Assembly (NCBI GenBank): GCA_002426575.1
Contig: DIRE01000033.1
Span: forward strand, 1-5,720
Length of the DNA: 5,720 bases
Origin: Clostridiaceae bacterium UBA5444
GTDB lineage: Bacteria; Bacillota; Clostridia; Clostridiales; Oxobacteraceae
Direction of reading: 5' to 3'
How positions within the stretch are numbered: the stretch's first letter is position 1; each line of letters opens with the position of its first letter. The translations under genes were made by a program, and so were the position numbers. Positions 1 through 4,990 of this stretch are shown here, piece by piece. A model generated the notes under the pieces. It did no database searches and was not told the origin of the DNA. It worked only from the letters and a program-made list of their open reading frames with translations.

Positions 1-1
1 C

Positions 2-754
2 CGTCAAAGTTGGTATAACTCAGAAGGCATAAAATATGGTGTTGAGCATTGGAGGCGAAACAGGGGAAGATGTATGGGGACAATATACTGGCAATTGAAT
101 GATTGCTGGCCTGTGGCTTCGTGGTCTAGTATCGACTATTTCGGAAGGTGGAAGGCCCTGCATTACTTAGCAAAGAGATTTTATGCTCCATTATTGATAT
201 CCGCATGCGAGGAGGGTACTTATGTTGAACTGCATGTGACTAATGAAACATTTTGTAAGGCCCAAGGCGATGTTATATGGAGGCTAAGAGATAGAGGCGG
301 CAGTATTATTGATAGTGATACAATAAAGGTTCAAGTAGAACCATTGTCATCAAAACGGTGTGCCGTACTAGACTTTTCAAGTGTTTTAAATAGTACTCAG
401 AAGAAAAGAAATACATATCTTGAGTATGAATTCACTCAGGATACAAGCATCATAAGCAGTGGTACAGTACTATTTGCTAAGCCTAAGCATTTTGAATTTG
501 TGGACCCGCAATTAAAAGTTAGTGTTGAGGAAATAGAAGACAGATTCGTATTGACAGTAACATCAAAATCATTTGCAAAATATGTGATGCTGGATTTGAA
601 AGATGTAGACGGTGTTTTTGAAGATAATTATTTTGATTTATCGCCTAACACTGAAAAGAAAATAAATATAATGAAACAAGATATTTCAAGGCAGCTATCT
701 CTTGAAGAATTTAAACAGGCGATCATGGTGAGAAGCTTGATTGATACTTTTTAA
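2..754 (+). CDS. Beta-mannosidase (GH2), C-terminal part; 5' end outside window
   Basis: The reading frame is open from base 2 to the TAA at 752-754, giving 250 residues with no start of its own, so the gene begins upstream. The first ~50 residues carry the end of the GH2 catalytic barrel as found in beta-mannosidases: EHWRRNRGRCMG, then YWQLNDCWPVASWSSIDY, then GRWKALHY and KRFYAP. The ATG at 74 lies inside this conserved block and is not a real start. The remaining ~200 residues are beta-rich and fit the two Ig-like sandwich domains that close this family, the last beginning around PKHFEFVDP. The catalytic acid/base and nucleophile glutamates would lie upstream and cannot be checked. The family removes terminal beta-mannose from mannan or N-glycan fragments, usually in the cytoplasm. 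No signal peptide can be assessed. A terminator follows 73 bases after the stop, so this is probably the end of its transcript. Exact substrate is unknown. Confidence 0.93.
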   Translation, partial: RQSWYNSEGIKYGVEHWRRNRGRCMGTIYWQLNDCWPVASWSSIDYFGRWKALHYLAKRFYAPLLISACEEGTYVELHVTNETFCKAQGDVIWRLRDRGGSIIDSDTIKVQVEPLSSKRCAVLDFSSVLNSTQKKRNTYLEYEFTQDTSIISSGTVLFAKPKHFEFVDPQLKVSVEEIEDRFVLTVTSKSFAKYVMLDLKDVDGVFEDNYFDLSPNTEKKINIMKQDISRQLSLEEFKQAIMVRSLIDTF

Positions 755-771
755 TATTAGTAGCCCAATAT

Positions 772-900
772 TCAGATAAAGTTATAAATCATAGAAACCA
801 AACATTGTATTGAAGTTTCGTGATATGCAGCATGTACTCTGTATTCTATAGGAGTCATGCTGTTTGTTTTTTTGATATCCACCCATTTTGGTAATCCCAT
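772..900 (-). pseudogene. Probable remnant of IS3-family transposase C-terminus
   Basis: On the minus strand, bases 870 to 826 encode KTNSMTPIEYRVHAA. The core MTPIEYR matches the motif near the end of IS3/IS150-type transposases, usually written as (M/L)(T/S)P(V/I)(E/Q)YR after a run of basic residues. The frame goes on to a TGA at 774-772. Reading upstream (higher coordinates), the translation becomes hydrophobic low-complexity sequence with no integrase-core (DDE) similarity, so at most the last few dozen residues survive. No inverted-repeat end or target duplication is visible. Only about 15 residues carry the call, so chance similarity is possible. It overlaps the + strand terminator hairpin. 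Confidence 0.4.
827..873 (+). terminator. Rho-independent terminator after beta-mannosidase gene
   Basis: CAGCATG (828-834) pairs with CATGCTG (856-862). After one unpaired T at 835, ACTC (836-839) pairs with GAGT (852-855). G-U pairs at 827/863 and 840/851 extend the stem, and the loop is 841-850. A T-rich tract at 863-873, broken by one G, follows at once. It lies 73 bases after the beta-mannosidase stop and no other + strand gene ends nearby. Confidence 0.78.
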
Positions 901-931
901 AAAAAATAGAGATAACATTATATATAGGTAT

Positions 932-946
932 AGGAGGAATATGTAA
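932..946 (+). other. Strong Shine-Dalgarno followed by start-stop ATG-TAA
   Basis: AGGAGG at 932-937 is followed three bases later by ATG at 941-943 and immediately by TAA at 944-946. It is in frame with the CPBP start at 986, but in-frame stops at 944, 950 and 983 rule out an N-terminal extension of that gene. The SD is a better match than the one directly before the protease gene. The SD-ATG gap of 3 is short, so initiation may be poor. It could be a minimal regulatory ORF, a leftover start of a lost gene, or chance. Confidence 0.35.
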
Positions 947-985
947 AGATAAAGTGAATATAGAATAAGGAAGGTAATAGTATAA

Positions 986-1777
986 ATGGGGGATAAATAC
1001 ATGAGCGCTTTTTTAATAACATTTGTAATATTAAATCTTGTCATAGGGATATGGGTTTTGGTATATTATATTCGGAATTTTAAAGAAGCAAATAGTTTTA
1101 TAAAGTATGGTTTGGTGGTTATGGTTATATTTATTATTATAAATATTATGTGTGTAAAATTAATTGGGAAAGTGAGCCCTTTAATGTTTATTGTATATTC
1201 CATAAAGACTGCAATTTACACTTGTATTGGAATGGAATTGTGTTCAAAATTAGGATATAAAGATATGCCTCTTATGAGGAAGGCTTTCCATAGTTCTGAT
1301 GGAGAAGATATAAATATGCCAAATTATATACTAAGTATTGCAGGGGTAATTGGTGGATCAGCATTATTTACATATATACTGTTTAAAATAACATCGCCTA
1401 AGGTATCTGATATATTAGTAAGATTCACAGAATCTAATCCAAATTCAAACGATGTGTCAACGCTAGCTTTAGTAGCATATTCATTAAGTCTTGTTATAAC
1501 AGAAGAGTTAACATTTCGATTTATAACACCAAATCTTATAGCAAAAAAATTCAAATTAGAAGGGAAAAAATATTGGATTGCAATTATATTTTCAGCAATG
1601 TTTTGGTCTGTTGCTCACTCTGGCACCCTTGACCCTGAGTGGGTTAAGCTTGTTCAGATATTCCCTATAGGATTAGCTCTAGGTTGGCTTTTTAAAAATT
1701 ATGGTTTGGAAAGCACTATATTTGCCCACGCAGGTTTTAACATTTTGATGACCTTATTGAATAATACTTTAGCCTAA
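986..1777 (+). CDS. CPBP family intramembrane glutamic endopeptidase (CAAX/Abi type)
   Basis: This 263-residue membrane protein has about eight hydrophobic segments (roughly 7-28, 41-58, 66-84, 114-134, 158-175, 196-211, 222-236, 243-260). It carries the family's three motifs: EExxxR as E173-E174-L-T-F-R178, the FxxxH motif as W207-S-V-A-H211, and HxxxN as H248-A-G-F-N252. In motif 2, Trp occupies the usual Phe position next to F206. The two glutamates and two histidines expected in the intramembrane active site are present, so it should be active. The family includes eukaryotic Rce1 and many bacterial proteins, some giving self-immunity to bacteriocins; the substrate here cannot be deduced. 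Start: ATG 986 has AAGGAAGG 11 bases upstream. ATG 1001 (258 aa) has GGGGGA 7 bases upstream and is a real alternative. No peptide or bacteriocin gene is adjacent. The gene looks more AT-rich than its neighbours, as expected for hydrophobic codons. It is probably monocistronic, between two terminators. Confidence 0.9.
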   Translation: MGDKYMSAFLITFVILNLVIGIWVLVYYIRNFKEANSFIKYGLVVMVIFIIINIMCVKLIGKVSPLMFIVYSIKTAIYTCIGMELCSKLGYKDMPLMRKAFHSSDGEDINMPNYILSIAGVIGGSALFTYILFKITSPKVSDILVRFTESNPNSNDVSTLALVAYSLSLVITEELTFRFITPNLIAKKFKLEGKKYWIAIIFSAMFWSVAHSGTLDPEWVKLVQIFPIGLALGWLFKNYGLESTIFAHAGFNILMTLLNNTLA

Positions 1778-1829
1778 ATGTAACTTACCCTTTTTAGTTT
1801 TTTGGTCTATTAATTTTTTTAAATAGTAG

Positions 1830-1835
1830 TATAAT
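1830..1835 (+). promoter_or_regulatory. Possible -10 (TATAAT) before the 1853-1888 hairpin
   Basis: A perfect TATAAT lies just after a T/A-rich stretch and 18 bases before the terminator hairpin. No convincing -35 is seen at 16-18 bp; TTGGTC at 1802-1807 would need a 22-bp spacer. If used, it would make a transcript of only ~45 bases ending in the U tract. This is most likely a chance AT-rich match. Confidence 0.2.
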
Positions 1836-1852
1836 AAAAAGAGCTTTGATGT

Positions 1853-1888
1853 AAAAGTGCAGGTAGTTATAAAATACCTGTGCTTTTT
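1853..1888 (+). terminator. Rho-independent terminator after CPBP gene
   Basis: The stem runs 1853-1865 against 1875-1887. The core CAGGTA (1860-1865) pairs with TACCTG (1875-1880). G-U pairs at 1859/1881 and 1858/1882, a G-C at 1857/1883 and four A-T pairs extend it. The loop is nine bases (1866-1874), and TTTTT at 1884-1888 supplies the U tract. The flanking A and T runs could also let it work on minus-strand transcripts. It ends the protease transcript 76 bases after the stop and insulates the nrdDG promoter at 1928. Confidence 0.8.
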
Positions 1889-1927
1889 GTGTCTATAAGA
1901 GAAATAATTATTCAATACCATCCGTTA

Positions 1928-1956
1928 TTGACACAACATATAGTGGGTGGTAAACT
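1928..1956 (+). promoter_or_regulatory. Sigma-A-type promoter for nrdDG
   Basis: A perfect -35 TTGACA (1928-1933) is followed by a 17-bp spacer and -10 TAAACT (1951-1956). That -10 matches TATAAT at four of six bases and is helped by an extended TGn at 1948-1950. Transcription would start near 1963, about 30 bases before nrdD. The NrdR-like boxes overlap both the promoter and this start region. The -10 is the weak part of the call. Confidence 0.65.
1931..1946 (+). promoter_or_regulatory. NrdR box 1 (predicted)
   Basis: ACACAACATATAGTGG matches the known NrdR-box consensus acaCwAtATaTwGtGt at 14 of 16 positions. It overlaps the -35 hexamer and spacer of the nrdDG promoter. NrdR is the ATP/dATP-sensing repressor of bacterial ribonucleotide reductase operons; bound here it would block RNA polymerase. 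No nrdR gene lies in the window. Confidence 0.78.
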
Positions 1957-1966
1957 TATAACCACC
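1946..1966 (+). repeat. Inverted repeat GGTGGT/ACCACC spanning the -10 region
   Basis: GGTGGT (1946-1951) is the exact reverse complement of ACCACC (1961-1966), with nine bases between. It fills almost exactly the gap between the two NrdR-like boxes and encloses the predicted -10. If transcription starts near 1963 the left arm is not transcribed, so any role would be at the DNA level. With an upstream start it could form an RNA hairpin 14 bases before the Shine-Dalgarno. Confidence 0.5.
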
Positions 1967-1978
1967 AATATATAGTTT
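1963..1978 (+). promoter_or_regulatory. NrdR box 2 (predicted, weaker)
   Basis: CACCAATATATAGTTT matches the NrdR consensus at 12 of 16 positions, including ten in a row through the core (aATATATaGT with flanks). It begins 32 bp after box 1, leaving a 16-bp gap. That is the spacing of about three helical turns known for paired NrdR boxes, and it supports this weaker half. It sits at the expected transcription start. Confidence 0.68.
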
Positions 1979-1980
1979 TG

Positions 1981-1986
1981 AGGAGG
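1981..1986 (+). promoter_or_regulatory. Ribosome binding site of nrdD
   Basis: AGGAGG lies seven bases before the ATG at 1994, an ideal Shine-Dalgarno match and spacing. It fixes that start. It lies only three bases after the second NrdR-like box. Confidence 0.9.
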
Positions 1987-1993
1987 AAATCAT

Positions 1994-4324
1994 ATGATAA
2001 CAAAGATCAAAAAAAGAGATGGAAGAGAAGTCCCGTTTAATATTGAAAAAATTGCAAATGCTATAAACAAGGCTTCAAATTCAGTAGGGGTAAATGATTA
2101 TGAAGCCGCTTTTAAATTAGCTGAAGAAACAGTAAGGTATATTGAAAAAGATATTGCTGCAAATACTAATGCTGGCATACCTTCAGTTGAGGAGGTACAA
2201 GATATTGTTGAAAAAGCCCTTATAGAGAGTGGAAGAGCTGAAATTGCAAAAGCATATATATTGTATAGAGCTGAAAGAACAAGGATAAGAGAGATGGACA
2301 CTCGTCTCATGAAAGTATATGAGGACTTGACATTTAAAGAAGCTGATGAGAATGATATTAAGCGCGAAAATGCAAACATTGATGGAGATACAGCCATGGG
2401 CACAATGCTTAAATATGGCTCTGAAGGATCAAAGCAGTTTGTTGAGATGTTTATTTTAAACCCTGAACATTCAAAAGCTCATAAAAATGGAGATATACAT
2501 ATACATGATCTTGATTTTTTGACGCTTACTACTACATGTTGTCAGGTTGATATTGCAGAATTGTTTAAAGATGGTTTTAGCACGGGGCATGGTCATTTGA
2601 GGGAGCCTAATGATATACAAAGTTATTCTGCCCTTGCATGTATTGCAATTCAGTCTAACCAAAATGATCAGCACGGAGGACAAAGTATACCAAACTTTGA
2701 CTATGGTATGGCTCCTGGAGTTGCTAAGACTTATGCAAAGCTTTATATAAAGAACCTAACTAATGCCATTGAACTGCTTACAGAATGTGATGATGCACAG
2801 GCTATTATAAAAGAAATGTCAGATAGAATAAAAGAAGATAAAAATATTGTTCCAACATTAGATGATAGGAATGGCTATAGATTAGTTGAAAAAGAATATC
2901 TTTATAATTATTTTAAAGATGAAGAAATAATAAAGAAGGCACAAGAGTTTGCATTAAGTAAAGCATATAAGGATACTGATAGGGCTACCTATCAGGCGAT
3001 GGAAGCATTTATTCACAATTTAAATACAATGCACTCAAGGGCTGGCGCTCAAGTCCCATTTAGTTCTGTAAACTATGGTACTGATGTATCTGAAGAGGGA
3101 AGAATGGTGGTTAAAAACCTTTTATTATCTACGGAAGCAGGCCTTGGAAATGGTGAAACGCCAATATTTCCAATACAGATATTTAAGGTAAAAGAGGGAA
3201 TAAACTATAATGCAGGTGATCCTAACTATGATTTGTTTAAGCTATCATGCAAAGTAAGTGCAAAGAGATTATTCCCTAATTTCTCTTTTATTGATGCACC
3301 TTTTAATCTTAAGTATTATAAAGAAGGCAGACCTGAAACAGAGGTAGCCTATATGGGTTGCAGGACAAGGGTTGTTTCAAACATATACGACCCATCTCGT
3401 GAAACAGTATTTGGAAGGGGAAATTTAAGCTTTACCACGATAAATCTTCCAAGGATTGCATTAGAAAGCAATGGAGATATAGACCTATTTTTTGAAAAAC
3501 TTGATAGCAAAATAGATATTGTAATAGATCAGCTACTTGAGAGATTTGAGATACAGGCAAGAAAAAAGGTGAAGAACTATCCGTTTTTAATGGGGCAAGG
3601 TGTTTGGATGGATTCTGATAAATTAGGCTGGGAAGATGAGGTAAGAGAGGTTATAAAGCATGGAACTTTAAGTACTGGGTTTATAGGGCTTGCTGAATGT
3701 CTTAAGGCTTTAACGGGAAAGCATCATGGAGAATCTGAAAGGTCACAGGAGATAGGTCTTAGCATAATAAAACATATGAGAGACCGCATGGATGAAGCAT
3801 CCCAAGAATATAAACTTAATTTTTCATTGCTAGCTACACCTGCTGAAGGTACAGCTGGACGTTTTGTAAAGATAGATAGAAAGATTTATGGAAAGATTGA
3901 AGGAGTTACAGATAGGAAATATTATACAAACAGTTTCCATGTACCTGTTTATTATAAAACTACTGCATTTAAGAAAATACAGACAGAAGCTCCATATCAC
4001 GAGTTAACAAATGGTGGCCATATAACTTATGTAGAGCTTGATGGAGATCCTTCACAAAACCTTGAGGCTTTTGAGAAGATTATAAGGGCTATGAAGGAGA
4101 GCGGAGTAGGGTATGGTTCTATAAACCACCCAGTTGATAGGGATCCAGTTTGCGGTTATACAGGGATAATAGGAGATAAATGTCCAAAGTGCGGTAGAGA
4201 AGAAGGAAATATAAAGTTTGAAAGGATAAGAAGGATAACAGGATATCTTGTAGGGACATTAGATCGTTTTAACGATGCAAAAAGGGCTGAAGAGAGAGAT
4301 AGAGTAAAGCACTCTATAGCATAG
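1994..4324 (+). CDS. nrdD: Anaerobic (class III) ribonucleoside-triphosphate reductase
   Basis: This 776-residue cytoplasmic glycyl-radical enzyme reduces ribonucleoside triphosphates to dNTPs without oxygen. Residues 1-95 form an ATP-cone (KKRDGREVPFNIEKI), the allosteric ATP/dATP activity switch. The active site shows C182 in TTCCQVD, and M454-G-C456, which fits the thiyl-radical Cys C290 and M288 of phage T4 NrdD. N477 lies exactly 21 residues after C456, as T4 N311 does after C290. This asparagine, with no extra Cys in that loop, points to the formate-using type. The residue before C182 is Thr, where T4 and E. coli have Asn. Near the C-terminus, a zinc site reads D717-P-V-C720 ... C730-P-K-C733, with Asp at the usual first Cys. 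The glycyl radical should be G750 in RITGYL. nrdG follows after 15 bases, so the two are co-transcribed, and NrdR control is predicted upstream. Length suits the family. Confidence 0.97.
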   Translation: MITKIKKRDGREVPFNIEKIANAINKASNSVGVNDYEAAFKLAEETVRYIEKDIAANTNAGIPSVEEVQDIVEKALIESGRAEIAKAYILYRAERTRIREMDTRLMKVYEDLTFKEADENDIKRENANIDGDTAMGTMLKYGSEGSKQFVEMFILNPEHSKAHKNGDIHIHDLDFLTLTTTCCQVDIAELFKDGFSTGHGHLREPNDIQSYSALACIAIQSNQNDQHGGQSIPNFDYGMAPGVAKTYAKLYIKNLTNAIELLTECDDAQAIIKEMSDRIKEDKNIVPTLDDRNGYRLVEKEYLYNYFKDEEIIKKAQEFALSKAYKDTDRATYQAMEAFIHNLNTMHSRAGAQVPFSSVNYGTDVSEEGRMVVKNLLLSTEAGLGNGETPIFPIQIFKVKEGINYNAGDPNYDLFKLSCKVSAKRLFPNFSFIDAPFNLKYYKEGRPETEVAYMGCRTRVVSNIYDPSRETVFGRGNLSFTTINLPRIALESNGDIDLFFEKLDSKIDIVIDQLLERFEIQARKKVKNYPFLMGQGVWMDSDKLGWEDEVREVIKHGTLSTGFIGLAECLKALTGKHHGESERSQEIGLSIIKHMRDRMDEASQEYKLNFSLLATPAEGTAGRFVKIDRKIYGKIEGVTDRKYYTNSFHVPVYYKTTAFKKIQTEAPYHELTNGGHITYVELDGDPSQNLEAFEKIIRAMKESGVGYGSINHPVDRDPVCGYTGIIGDKCPKCGREEGNIKFERIRRITGYLVGTLDRFNDAKRAEERDRVKHSIA

Positions 4325-4328
4325 ATTA

Positions 4329-4335
4329 GGGTGAT
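4329..4335 (+). promoter_or_regulatory. Ribosome binding site of nrdG (includes a false GTG start)
   Basis: GGGTGAT matches the GGTGAT part of the extended Shine-Dalgarno sequence (AAGGAGGTGAT). It lies four bases before the ATG at 4340, a short gap but normal for a match to the far 3' part of the site. The in-frame GTG at 4331 is inside this match, so it is better read as part of the binding site than as the start codon. Confidence 0.65.
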
Positions 4336-4339
4336 TGAG

Positions 4340-4849
4340 ATGGATAACAAACTGAGGATTGCAGGAATAGTAGAAGAATCTATTGTAGATGGACCAGGTA
4401 TAAGGTTTGTAGTATTTACTCAAGGATGCAAGCATAACTGCCCGGGATGCCATAACCCTCATACCCACTCCTTTGATGGAGGAGAGATAGTTGAAATAGA
4501 CAGCATAATAGATAGCATAAAGGAAAACCCCCTTTTAAGCGGGGTAACATTAAGCGGAGGAGAGCCCTTTGAGCAGGCAAAGGCTCTTGCTGAATTATCT
4601 AAAAAGATTAAAGAGCTTGGGTATAATATTATTTCTTATACAGGTTATACCTATGAATATATTATAGAAAACTCCTCTGAAGCAAGTGGATGGATGGACT
4701 TGCTTAAAGAGATAGATATACTAATAGATGGAAGGTTTGAAATCGAAAAGAAAAGCCTTAATCTAAGATATAAAGGCTCATCAAACCAGCGTATAATAGA
4801 TGTTAAAAAAACAATGGCAAGCGGAAATATAGTAATTGCTTCTATATAA
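4340..4849 (+). CDS. nrdG: Anaerobic ribonucleotide reductase activating protein (radical SAM)
   Basis: This 169-residue iron-sulfur enzyme uses S-adenosylmethionine to place the glycyl radical on NrdD (here G750). The cluster motif CxxxCxxC is C30-K-H-N-C34-P-G-C37, inside the activase signature TQGCKHNCPGCHNP. Upstream is DGPGIR (17-22), and the SAM-contacting GGEP is residues 73-76 in LSGGEPF. The later conserved blocks DILIDGRF (126-133) and RYKGSSNQR (143-151) are also typical of NrdG and distinguish it from pyruvate formate-lyase activase, which is longer. Start: ATG 4340 is preferred to GTG 4331, which would add three residues but lies in the ribosome binding site. Only 15 bases separate it from nrdD, so translation is probably coupled within one transcript. 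No strong U-tract terminator follows. Confidence 0.96.
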   Translation: MDNKLRIAGIVEESIVDGPGIRFVVFTQGCKHNCPGCHNPHTHSFDGGEIVEIDSIIDSIKENPLLSGVTLSGGEPFEQAKALAELSKKIKELGYNIISYTGYTYEYIIENSSEASGWMDLLKEIDILIDGRFEIEKKSLNLRYKGSSNQRIIDVKKTMASGNIVIASI

Positions 4850-4870
4850 GAAGAGAAGATGTCAGACGAC

Positions 4871-4906
4871 TTTTACTAAGTAGTAGTAAAAAATAAGAAC
4901 TTATTT
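4871..4906 (+). repeat. Two adjacent AT-rich dyads after nrdG
   Basis: TTTTACTA (4871-4878) pairs with TAGTAAAA (4884-4891) over a five-base loop. It adjoins a 16-base interrupted palindrome, AAATAAG-aa-CTTATTT (4891-4906). Neither is followed by a U tract, so this is a poor intrinsic terminator. Possible roles are 3'-end processing of the nrdDG message or an operator ahead of deoD, whose promoter begins 23 bases later. In such AT-rich DNA, chance is a serious alternative. Confidence 0.4.
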
Positions 4907-4928
4907 CGAAGGGAAAAAATTCTAATAA

Positions 4929-4957
4929 TTGAACCATACCATAATTTAGCTTATAAT
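4929..4957 (+). promoter_or_regulatory. Sigma-A-type promoter for deoD
   Basis: A -35 of TTGAAC (4929-4934, four of six matches), a spacer of exactly 17 bp, and a perfect TATAAT (4952-4957) give transcription from about 4964. That leaves a leader of ~27 bases before deoD. deoD can therefore be expressed separately from nrdDG, though read-through from upstream is not excluded. Confidence 0.7.
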
Positions 4958-4974
4958 GTAATCAAATACCTACG

Positions 4975-4980
4975 AAGGAG
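4975..4980 (+). promoter_or_regulatory. Ribosome binding site of deoD
   Basis: AAGGAG lies ten bases before the ATG at 4991. It is only one base from the in-frame GTG at 4982, too close to serve that codon. The site therefore decides the start in favour of the ATG. Confidence 0.8.
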
Positions 4981-4990
4981 CGTGTGTTAT

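Noticed and set aside
74..754. Start of a complete 226-residue protein at ATG 74
   Set aside because: The frame is open to the window edge and the upstream residues (EHWRRNRGRC) belong to the same conserved GH2 block, so this ATG is internal.
880..890. CACCCATTTTG resembling part of the IS150 terminal repeat
   Set aside because: The match is short, recalled from memory, and lies on the wrong side of the transposase-like motif for the nearer element end. It is not enough to call an IS boundary.
888..916. Promoter for the CPBP gene: TTGGTA, 17 bp, GATAAC
   Set aside because: Only four of six matches at each hexamer in AT-rich DNA, where such pairs are expected by chance. The protease gene must have a promoter in this gap, but I cannot place it.
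901..1044. Minus-strand hydrophobic open frame upstream of the transposase-like motif
   Set aside because: It is low-complexity Leu/Ile/Tyr sequence from AT-rich DNA, with no transposase similarity, and it overlaps the real protease gene.
986..1777. CPBP protease as a phage-abortive or bacteriocin-immunity gene
   Set aside because: The old Abi name suggests defence, but no bacteriocin, phage or toxin gene is adjacent and the flanking genes are metabolic.
2098..2683. Long antisense open frames within nrdD
   Set aside because: They are Ser/Ile/Leu-rich shadows of a strongly conserved + strand gene, with no recognisable domain.
4156..4468. Antisense open frames across the nrdD-nrdG junction
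   Set aside because: Both neighbouring genes are clear on the + strand and the antisense products have no recognisable features.
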